A DNA stretch of 40,083 nucleotides from positions 1-40,083 of the forward strand of contig JAFGNB010000096.1 of the NCBI GenBank assembly GCA_016927235.1, in the 5' to 3' direction. The DNA is from Chitinispirillaceae bacterium (GTDB taxonomy: Bacteria; Fibrobacterota; Chitinivibrionia; Chitinivibrionales; Chitinispirillaceae). Shown here in pieces: positions 33,832-40,083 of the stretch. The notes beneath the pieces are model-generated. The model was not told the origin of the DNA. It made no database searches and was given only the letters and a program-made list of their open reading frames with translations. The position numbers and the translations under genes were made by a program. The first letter of the stretch is position 1; every line of letters starts with the position of its first letter.

Positions 33832-34683
33832 ATGCCGACACTTGACATCCTATTTATCATCTTAGTCTCAATAATGGCTGTATCAGTCTTTCTTTCTATT
33901 ATTGATTGGATCTATCTGGCATCCCTCACTTCAAAAACGACGATCCTCGAACGCGAAATCGAAAAAAAATCACTCGAATTCGATGCGTTAAAAAAAGAAC
34001 GCTACACTACTCAGCATCCTTCCGAAGTAAGTGCTTCGGTCATCGAATCAACGGAACCGCTCGGGGGAGATGTCGCTCTGCCGATAGTGGGGGGTGAAGA
34101 TACGATTCAGATTGTTCGCAATATCCGTGGCAATTTTGAACGCACTGAACAGTCTACCCATCTTCAAGGATCTCCCAGGGAACAATCGACCATCAGTCCG
34201 CCGGCAGCATCGAATAACGACATCATCGAGTATGCAGCAGCCGCTTCTTTCTCTGCGCCGGAGCCGTATCAGGGTCCGACGGAATCGACCGAAGCGCCGA
34301 ATACGATCCGGGGGCCATCATCTGCCGGTACCGGGAAATATCCCATTCAGTCAACCAATTCCGGCGGGTCCTTCACCGAAACGCCGGGAACTATTATACC
34401 GCATGATGTCTACACTCTCAAACTCTACTCCGAAACGACAAGAGATGCCGATTTTCAGACATTATGGAAAAAGATAAACGGGATATTCCATACCCGTCAG
34501 AATCCCTCTATCCTTATCGATCTGTCCGGAATAAACTTTATGTACGACAATGAGATGGACTATCTTGAAAAAATTAAGTATCTTATCATCGGCCGAGGCG
34601 GTTCATTCGGATTCATTAATTGTGATCGGGAACTGCTGACATTATTCAACAACAGGCCAGAGCTACGTTCGATTGCAAAATAG
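33832..34683 (+). CDS. Membrane-anchored STAS-like protein
   Basis: 283 residues from ATG 33832 (the open frame begins at TTG 33766, but the promoter evidence favours the later ATG; no ribosome site helps). One N-terminal transmembrane helix (LDILFIILVSIMAVSVFLSI), then a coiled segment (ILEREIEKKSLEFDALKKE), a ~140-residue low-complexity Ser/Thr/Pro/Glu linker, and a C-terminal STAS-like domain from ~195 (YTLKLYSETT, PSILIDLSGINFMYDNEMDYL, GSFGFINCDRELLTLF). In SpoIIAA-type STAS antagonists the site is DSSGL with a phosphoserine; here it reads YDNEM, with N240 at that place, so phosphorylation is unlikely. It is divergent from the RsbW-like gene, a likely partner. Confidence 0.68.
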   Translation: MPTLDILFIILVSIMAVSVFLSIIDWIYLASLTSKTTILEREIEKKSLEFDALKKERYTTQHPSEVSASVIESTEPLGGDVALPIVGGEDTIQIVRNIRGNFERTEQSTHLQGSPREQSTISPPAASNNDIIEYAAAASFSAPEPYQGPTESTEAPNTIRGPSSAGTGKYPIQSTNSGGSFTETPGTIIPHDVYTLKLYSETTRDADFQTLWKKINGIFHTRQNPSILIDLSGINFMYDNEMDYLEKIKYLIIGRGGSFGFINCDRELLTLFNNRPELRSIAK

Positions 34684-34691
34684 AACGCCGT

Positions 34692-35681
34692 ATGATAACG
34701 ATAGGAATCGAAAGCTCCTGTGATGAAACCTCCGTTGCCCTTTTAAATAATGAAACGATTCTTGCCAATGCGATCTATTCCCAAACGGAACACCGCGACT
34801 TTGGCGGTGTTGTGCCGGAAGTGGCTTCTCGTGCCCATCTCGAAAAAATAGACCGCCTTGCCCAATCCTGTTTTACGCGCACGAAAATAACTCCCGGCAA
34901 GGTGGATCTTATCGCGGTAACCGACAGCCCGGGCTTGGCGGGAGCGCTTCTTGTCGGTATAAGCTTCGCCCTGGGCCTCCACACCGCTTGGAATATACCG
35001 ATAACCGGCGTCAATCACCTCGAAGGCCATATATGTTCCGTTTTTTTTGAAAATAGCTCTGTCGCATTTCCATTTCTAGCCCTTGTCGTTTCAGGTGGAC
35101 ATACATCACTTTATCGTGTCGATTCCCTCGATACATTTATTTGTTTGGGAGAAACTGTTGACGACGCAGCGGGTGAAGCCTTCGATAAAGTTGGAAAATT
35201 ATTGGGCTTTCCGTACCCGGCAGGCCGCTTCATCGAGGAGGAAGCCGCTCGATTTTCAGGAGATACCAGGCAATGTCCTTCGTTTTCGGTAGCCCGGTGC
35301 TCGCAGGGTAAGCTTCATTTCAGCTTTTCAGGGCTGAAAACCGCGGTTAAATATTTTATCGACGGTAAAGATCCTTTGGAGGTGGCCCGCCAACGCCCCG
35401 CTCTTTGCAACGCCTTTCAACAGGCGGTCATTGATTCACTTGTCGGAAATGCACGGCATGCAGCCCAGCAGAATGGTATCGACCGTATTGTATTGGTCGG
35501 CGGCGTGGCGTGCAACAACCGTCTTCGTGAAACGCTTCATCGGCAATTCCCCGGCACGGTTTTTACCCCTCACAACAGCCTGTGTACCGATAACGCAGCA
35601 ATGATCGCCCTGGCGGGATTTCGAAGATATCAGCGCAACAAACTGCGTCGACCCGCAATGAGCGCATCACGGGTACTTTAA
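34692..35681 (+). CDS. tsaD: tRNA N6-threonylcarbamoyladenosine transferase TsaD
   Basis: TsaD transfers the threonylcarbamoyl group to A37 of ANN-decoding tRNAs, with TsaB and TsaE. The 329-residue protein starts MITIGIESSCDETSVALL, has the metal-binding NHLEGHI (H-x3-H), VVSGGHTSLYRV, GETVDDAAGEAFDKVGKLLG, SFSGLKTAV and the C-terminal VGGVACNNRLRE with CTDNAAMIALAG (metal Asp). Length and motifs are normal. It begins 8 bp after the STAS gene, possibly co-transcribed with it. AAAGGAG overlapping its stop is the ribosome site of the next gene. Confidence 0.97.
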   Translation: MITIGIESSCDETSVALLNNETILANAIYSQTEHRDFGGVVPEVASRAHLEKIDRLAQSCFTRTKITPGKVDLIAVTDSPGLAGALLVGISFALGLHTAWNIPITGVNHLEGHICSVFFENSSVAFPFLALVVSGGHTSLYRVDSLDTFICLGETVDDAAGEAFDKVGKLLGFPYPAGRFIEEEAARFSGDTRQCPSFSVARCSQGKLHFSFSGLKTAVKYFIDGKDPLEVARQRPALCNAFQQAVIDSLVGNARHAAQQNGIDRIVLVGGVACNNRLRETLHRQFPGTVFTPHNSLCTDNAAMIALAGFRRYQRNKLRRPAMSASRVL

Positions 35682-35696
35682 AAGGAGTCTGCGGTT

Positions 35697-35846
35697 ATGG
35701 TCTTTTTCGTCCTTTCCGTGCTTTCGGCATTGATCGCCGCATTTCTTATTATGACCGCCGTTCAACTTATCCGCATCGAACGTGTCATCGAAGCATGTGC
35801 GGACATCGCCGATATAAAAGTTAAAAAACTTTATGGGAAAAGGTAA
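35697..35846 (+). CDS. Small single-pass membrane protein (49 residues)
   Basis: 49 codons beginning MVFFVLSVLSALIAAFLIMTAVQL, a single transmembrane helix, followed by a short charged tail (IRIERVIEACADIADIKVKK, ending LYGKR). The ribosome site AAAGGAG at 35681-35687 is strong and overlaps the tsaD stop, so translation is credible and coupled. The tail should lie in the cytoplasm. No family recognised. It is too short for usual ORF cut-offs and would be missed by many annotators. 28 bp from the convergent permease gene. Confidence 0.62.
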   Translation: MVFFVLSVLSALIAAFLIMTAVQLIRIERVIEACADIADIKVKKLYGKR

Positions 35847-35874
35847 TGAATACCGGTTGGTCACACCGTGCCTT

Positions 35875-36933
35875 TCAAATGATTGAATACTGCTTTAAAT
35901 AAGAATACATTACCTCGAGGGTTACTTTTACTACGCATATCATCGGAATAATAATAAGCATACCCACAATCCCGCCGATCATTCCGCCGATGGTAACCCC
36001 GACAATGACTACCAATGGATGAAGATTAACGCTTTTTCCAACCGCCAGCGGATAAATAAATGTGCCCTCGATAAACTGTACCGTTACGAAGACAATAATC
36101 ACTTTCAATAATCCAAGGGCACTGAATCCCAGCGGACTTACCAGTATAACAATAAATGCTGGAATGAATCCAATGACCGGACCAAGATACGGAATAAGAT
36201 TACCAAGCCCTGCAATGATGCCGATTACCAAAAAATACGGCAGACCGATAAGCGCCAGACCAATCGATGTCATTACACCGACTGATAGCGCATCGATCAA
36301 TTGACCGCGAATGAAAGCCTGCACTGCCCCCAGTATTTTATCGGAAAGCAGTACGAACATTTCGAAATAGCGGTTCGGTGCAAGGCGCAAAAGTGCTTTC
36401 TGGATCAGATGTCCATCGGCAAGATAAAAAAAAGCAATCACAGGAACAATAGCCGCAATCGAAAGCATCGAGGCTGCTGTCGAAACATAGTGAGGAAGGG
36501 ATTCGATCAGATGTGCGCTCTTCGCTTCGAAAAATCCATGCACTAACGCATAGAAATCGGGTACTGCAGCGGAGGGAAATTTCTGCAGGATCAGTTCCCT
36601 AACTTTCACCAACGCTCCCTCAAGCATTTTATCATACAGGGGAAGATGTGCGGAAAAATTACGTGCCTCTTTCATCAACAGGGGCATAACAATAAAAAGC
36701 GCAGCACCCGCCACAGTTATAATGATGAGATAAAGCGTTATGAGGGCGGTAAGGCGTCTCATACCCCGCGTTTCGAGGAAATTAACTGCAGGTTGAAGAA
36801 GGAATTTGAGGAGCAGTGCGATAACAAGTGGGAAAAAAAGAATCTTTATGGAATAGAGAATAACCACCGTAACCATAGCAACCAGCAGATAGAACCCACA
36901 CCGGATTATCTGATTTACCGCACCACGCTGCAT
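35875..36933 (-). CDS. AI-2E transporter family (PerM-like) permease
   Basis: 352 residues with about eight hydrophobic segments arranged as in the PerM/AI-2E family: an N-terminal pair (VVILYSIKILFFPLVIALLLKFLLQPAV), a soluble stretch ~90-150, then the family core QAFIRGQLIDALSVGVMTSIGLALIGLPYFLVIGIIAGLGNLIPYLGP (shown across two pieces: QAFIRGQLIDAL and IAGLGNLIPYLGP) and the C-terminal IYPLAVGKSVNLHPLVVI-like signature. The true substrate is not known; members include AI-2 exporters and Na+/H+ antiporter-like proteins. It starts 3 bp after the CNMP-binding gene's end in the same direction, so they are an operon. Confidence 0.9.
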   Translation of the reverse strand: MQRGAVNQIIRCGFYLLVAMVTVVILYSIKILFFPLVIALLLKFLLQPAVNFLETRGMRRLTALITLYLIIITVAGAALFIVMPLLMKEARNFSAHLPLYDKMLEGALVKVRELILQKFPSAAVPDFYALVHGFFEAKSAHLIESLPHYVSTAASMLSIAAIVPVIAFFYLADGHLIQKALLRLAPNRYFEMFVLLSDKILGAVQAFIRGQLIDALSVGVMTSIGLALIGLPYFLVIGIIAGLGNLIPYLGPVIGFIPAFIVILVSPLGFSALGLLKVIIVFVTVQFIEGTFIYPLAVGKSVNLHPLVVIVGVTIGGMIGGIVGMLIIIPMICVVKVTLEVMYSYLKQYSII

Positions 36934-36936
36934 TTT

Positions 36937-37467
36937 TTAATGCGCCTCTTTTTCTTTTAAACGATTCAATTCGGCCTGAACCTGCTCAAGGTTTTCATTC
37001 GATTTAACGAGCCTCCTGCTGACGAGTTTTGATAAATTCAGGATTATTTTAATCCCTAGACGCTGGTTTCTCTCCAGAAGATGTTCAAGGTCCGGCTTGG
37101 AAAACCCATAAAGTATCGCCGGTGTAACAACTATCGCAGAGGCGCTTCGCGGCATCTCATCAAGCAGTGCCAGTTCACCGAAGAAACTTCGTTCCGGAAT
37201 AACCGCCAGTTGTAGATCATTGCCGCCAGCTATTTTTTTCCGAATGGATATTTCCCCCTTTTTAATAATATAGAGTCCCGCTCCCGGTTCCCCCTCGTTG
37301 AAAACGACTTCACCGGGAGCGTAGTGGCGCTCATGCAATACCCGCTCTATCTGCACCAGCTCACCATTTGTCAAAGTATCGAAAACCGGCAGTTCCTTCA
37401 TAAGCGCGATATTTGACATTTTCTCCTGCGGAGGCCGGAAGAAAAAAGACCACACCGGATTATCCAT
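36937..37467 (-). CDS. Cyclic nucleotide-binding domain protein without HTH
   Basis: 176 residues. A single cNMP-binding jelly roll (residues ~25-140): LPVFDTLTNGELVQIERVL, YAPGEVVFNEGEPGAGLYIIKKG, and the phosphate-binding-cassette-like ERSFFGELALLDEMPRSASAIV. Arg at the PRSAS position is consistent with cyclic-nucleotide binding. A C-terminal helix and short coiled tail (ENLEQVQAELNRLKEKEAH) replace the DNA-binding HTH of CRP proteins, so it is not a direct DNA regulator. AGGGAG 5 nt before the ATG supports the start. Lies between ftsY (76 bp) and the permease (3 bp); it may gate or regulate the permease. Confidence 0.92.
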   Translation of the reverse strand: MDNPVWSFFFRPPQEKMSNIALMKELPVFDTLTNGELVQIERVLHERHYAPGEVVFNEGEPGAGLYIIKKGEISIRKKIAGGNDLQLAVIPERSFFGELALLDEMPRSASAIVVTPAILYGFSKPDLEHLLERNQRLGIKIILNLSKLVSRRLVKSNENLEQVQAELNRLKEKEAH

Positions 37468-37543
37468 AAAGCTCCCTAATCGTTATTCATCGAGGGCCGA
37501 CCGTATAACACTATATCATAGAGTATGCCGTTTGTGCACTGTT

Positions 37544-38449
37544 TTAAGTCAAGTAACCGAACATCGCCTCAATGTAGGTAGGTGCGTCAAAATCCTGAAG
37601 ATCATCGATACTCTCACCAATCCCTATTTTTTTTATCGGGAGACGATACGTTTTCGCCAGCGCCAGGGCAACACCGCCTTTTGCCGTTCCATCGAGTTTG
37701 GTAATGACGAGACCGGTAATCCCTAAAACCTCATTGAAGACCGCCGCCTGTTTTATTGCATTCTGCCCGGTTGTTGCGTCAACAACAAGAAGTATCTCAT
37801 TTGGAGCATGCGGTGTATTGCGCCGGATCACCCGTACGATTTTTTCGATTTCGTTCATGAGGTTGATCTTATTATGCAGCCGACCGGCCGTATCAAGAAT
37901 CAGCACATCGACATTCCGCGCTCTGGCGGCCACCATCGCATCAAACGCGACGGACGCGGCGTCTGCGCCGGGATGTTGCGCGACGAAATCAGACCCTGTA
38001 CGTTCCGCCCAGATGCGCAGCTGCTCAATCGCTCCAGCACGAAAGGTATCGACGGCGCCTAGCATCACCGACTTCCCCTTTTCACGAAGTTCATGAGCGA
38101 TTTTACCTATCGTGGTCGTCTTTCCGACGCCATTGACGCCGACAACCAGAATCACCCAAGGTTTCGGTGGAAAATCTCCGTCAAGGCGACGCACGTGCAG
38201 CTGCTCTACCAACAGTGCTTTCATAGCTTCATAAGCGTCGGAAACCGTCGCTATTTTATCGCGCCGAATCCGTTCTTTCAGTCCATCAATGATCTCCATC
38301 GACAAATCAACGCCGATGTCCGCCGAAATCAAGGCGTCTTCCAACGCTAAAAAGAAATCATCATTGAACGAACCTTCACTTCCAAGAATCGATGTGATCT
38401 GGGTGCGTGTTTTACTCATTCCCGTTTTCAACCGTGCCAACAGGCTCAT
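37544..38449 (-). CDS. ftsY: Signal recognition particle receptor FtsY
   Basis: SRP receptor GTPase that docks ribosome-nascent chains with Ffh at the membrane. The 301-residue protein has only the NG domain: N helices (SLLARLKTGMSKTRTQI, FFLALEDALISADIGV), G1 VVGVNGVGKTTTIGKIA, DTFRAGAIEQL, G3 DTAGRLHNKINLMNEIEKI, TKLDGTAKGG and the closing KKIGIGESIDDLQDF. There is no acidic A domain, as in many non-enteric bacteria. AGGAGG about 10 nt upstream of the ATG supports the start. First of a likely unit with the cNMP protein. Confidence 0.97.
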   Translation of the reverse strand: MSLLARLKTGMSKTRTQITSILGSEGSFNDDFFLALEDALISADIGVDLSMEIIDGLKERIRRDKIATVSDAYEAMKALLVEQLHVRRLDGDFPPKPWVILVVGVNGVGKTTTIGKIAHELREKGKSVMLGAVDTFRAGAIEQLRIWAERTGSDFVAQHPGADAASVAFDAMVAARARNVDVLILDTAGRLHNKINLMNEIEKIVRVIRRNTPHAPNEILLVVDATTGQNAIKQAAVFNEVLGITGLVITKLDGTAKGGVALALAKTYRLPIKKIGIGESIDDLQDFDAPTYIEAMFGYLT

Positions 38450-38531
38450 GGAAGAATCTTACCTCCTGCGATTGTTGTTCATGTTTATTAACCGGCGAAT
38501 CTATACATCGAAAAGAGGAGGCACCACCGCT

Positions 38532-39386
38532 CTATCCATCAATAATTTCCAGCAACGACCCGATCCGATCCTGCTGCTTCAGGATATCTTCAGCGATAAC
38601 GCGCAACCGTTCGACCGGAAGCCGCACTGCCGAAAGCGCTGCCTCATCGATTGCCGGTGTCTTCTCGTCGGGATAGAGCGCATAGCCGAGCAGATGCGCC
38701 ATAACGTCGGCAATATGGATTACGGAAACCGCTCGATGCAATTCCGGAAAACAGGCCGCAGTGTGGTGCCCTCTGATGCACGCAGTCAATTCCACCGGAA
38801 ACTGCCACTGCTGCGCCAGGTGCAGACCTAAAATCGTATGTGAAAATGCATCTTGTTCAGCCCGGTAAAATGGGATTGCCAATCTTTTACTCTGTTCATA
38901 TACTTCAGTCACTGCGACAGGATCGACTGTCCCCGCCAGCAATTTCCCTATATCGTGAAGCAGGGCCCCTGAAAAGAGTTCATGTTCATCAAGTGCATCG
39001 TCATAACGCCGAAGATGTTTCGCAATGGATTCAGCAATAAAAGCAACCGTCACCGCATGGCGGCGGAACCGGTCGATCGAAAAGGGAAGAGGCACTGTGT
39101 GACGAAAGGGCGCGAGCAGTTCCGATGTCAGTACAATCGAATGGATTCTTTTTATTCCCAGCAGAACAACCGCATGCGGCAGCGACGACACCGTGCGGGG
39201 AATACCGATATATGCTGAATTGGCAAGTTTCAGCACTTTCCCGGACAGCGTGGGATCGATCCGCAACACCTCGGCAACGGCTGTGGCCGATGACTCCGGA
39301 TTACTTATGATACGGTTGATACGGTGTACAACCGATGATGGGACTGGTAATCGCTCGATAGCCCGGGAAATTAGCTTCTGATTCAT
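38532..39386 (-). CDS. HDOD domain protein
   Basis: 284 residues. The HDOD fold is recognised by LPVPSSVVHRINRIISNPES, DPTLSGKVLKLANSAYIG, SLPHAVVLLGIKRIHSIVLT, an HAVTVAFIAESIA segment and ALLHDIGKLLAG, in which the HD metal residues H-D are intact; then HTILGLHLAQQW and RGHHTA. HDOD proteins take part in regulation of motility, c-di-GMP signalling and stress responses, often without phosphodiesterase activity. It is 82 bp upstream of ftsY and 73 bp downstream of another HDOD gene, apparently a tandem duplication. Confidence 0.92.
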   Translation of the reverse strand: MNQKLISRAIERLPVPSSVVHRINRIISNPESSATAVAEVLRIDPTLSGKVLKLANSAYIGIPRTVSSLPHAVVLLGIKRIHSIVLTSELLAPFRHTVPLPFSIDRFRRHAVTVAFIAESIAKHLRRYDDALDEHELFSGALLHDIGKLLAGTVDPVAVTEVYEQSKRLAIPFYRAEQDAFSHTILGLHLAQQWQFPVELTACIRGHHTAACFPELHRAVSVIHIADVMAHLLGYALYPDEKTPAIDEAALSAVRLPVERLRVIAEDILKQQDRIGSLLEIIDG

Positions 39387-39459
39387 GATATAACCGATAC
39401 CTCTCGCCCGTAGCTACCCCTTATTCAATAGGGCAAGTGAGAGCGGATCATACCGCCAC

Positions 39460-40083
39460 TTATTTTATGATGTCGATATATTCTTTGGATTTGTCGATAC
39501 TCTCCTTGAGTGTAAGAAGGAGGCCTTCAATATCAGCCTCTCCCATCCGCAGAATCGATCGAGCCTGATCCCATTCGGAAGGGATCGGTTCATCCTCCCA
39601 GAGCCCCGCGCCGATACGGTGTGAAAAAACATTCGCCATGTGCACAGTCGTTACCAGATCAATGAGCGAATCCGCTTTCATCGGTTCATGATGAAAAACC
39701 AAAGCATACTCCAAGTCGAGCGGTAACGCCCATTTATCGGCAAGTATTCGACCGATGTCGGCATGGCTTATGCCAAGCATCGTTTTTTCCGCTTCGATCA
39801 ACGGTACATTGTTTTTTCTGGCGAACGCACCGACTGCGGAATAATCTTCCTGCGCAAATTCACTGAAAATAAGCTTTCCGATATCATGAAGGATACCGGC
39901 ACAGAATGCGCTTTCCGGATCCATCATGCGGATGGTGATAGATTTACGCGCAATAGCCTTTGCCGCCATCGCACAGGCGATCGAGTGTTTCCAGAAGCGG
40001 TCGTTATCGATCACTGGCCGGTGTAACGAAGAGAACATTTTCATGACCGACGCGCTGAGCACCAGTGAACGGATCGTATTGAA
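39460..40083 (-). CDS. HDOD domain protein, N-terminal part beyond window
   Basis: The frame is open past the right edge (reads FNTIRSLVLSASV before the GTG at 40062), so this is the C-terminal ~207 residues of a larger HDOD protein. Visible are FWKHSIACAMAAKAIA, ILHDIGKLIF with HD intact, SHADIGRILADKWALP, FHHEP and the C-terminal helices ending SKEYIDIIK. It resembles the next gene in architecture and is followed by it after 73 bp. The N-terminus cannot be judged. Confidence 0.92.
   Translation of the reverse strand, partial: FNTIRSLVLSASVMKMFSSLHRPVIDNDRFWKHSIACAMAAKAIARKSITIRMMDPESAFCAGILHDIGKLIFSEFAQEDYSAVGAFARKNNVPLIEAEKTMLGISHADIGRILADKWALPLDLEYALVFHHEPMKADSLIDLVTTVHMANVFSHRIGAGLWEDEPIPSEWDQARSILRMGEADIEGLLLTLKESIDKSKEYIDIIK

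Overview
The window looks like a chromosomal segment (probably a metagenome-derived contig) of a diderm bacterium of moderate GC. Evidence for a Gram-negative envelope is an LpxL/HtrB-type acyltransferase, an outer-membrane-barrel-like protein, a small lipoprotein and several LPS/exopolysaccharide-type glycosyltransferases. A CsgG/DUF2380-like stress-type secreted protein, a C-terminal sorting-like domain on a secreted nuclease-fold protein, and a rhamnosylation-type EF-P with EarP would fit the FCB/Fibrobacterota (Chitinivibrionia-like) area. That placement is inference only. No tRNA, rRNA, CRISPR array, insertion sequence or phage gene was seen.

Layout. 1-801: 3' part of ahcY, whose first ~276 bases have a strikingly different, almost all G/C-third-position codon usage. 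898-2253: a long ThyX-like protein. 2258-3292 (-): secreted CsgG-like protein. 3487-5402 (-): efp and earP, an arginine-tip elongation factor P and its rhamnosyltransferase. 5451-10719 (-): three genes joined by ATGA overlaps (acyltransferase, phytoene-desaturase-like oxidoreductase, and a 949-residue fusion of another such oxidoreductase to a B12-binding radical SAM enzyme). This is the most unusual locus of the window. 10998-13149: two glycosyltransferases in more AT-rich DNA. 13250-15794: ROK protein, secreted EEP-fold protein, small lipoprotein. 15898-20424 (-): LacI-type regulator, GH2 protein, GT2 and a single-chain MNT-HEPN protein, with a perfect 16-bp palindromic operator upstream of the regulator. 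20678-24681: tandem CaiB/BaiF CoA-transferase and a GT4-TPR protein. 24736-26861 (-): PDZ-radical SAM (DUF512) and RsuA/RluB-type pseudouridine synthase. 27242-31467: a giant Ig-like (Big-1) surface protein and a beta-barrel-like protein. 31553-34683: small secreted protein and a signalling cluster (receiver-only, receiver-HATPase, membrane STAS). 34692-40083: housekeeping genes (tsaD, a 49-residue membrane protein, AI-2E-type permease, cyclic-nucleotide-binding protein, ftsY) and two HDOD proteins, the last running off the right edge.

A recurring theme is recognisable folds with altered key residues: GH2 acid/base Glu to Gln, EEP metal-ligand Glu to Lys and Asp to Asn, MNT first Asp to Pro, receiver phospho-Asp to Ala, STAS phospho-Ser to Asn. 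Each is read directly from the translation; the functional meaning is inferred.
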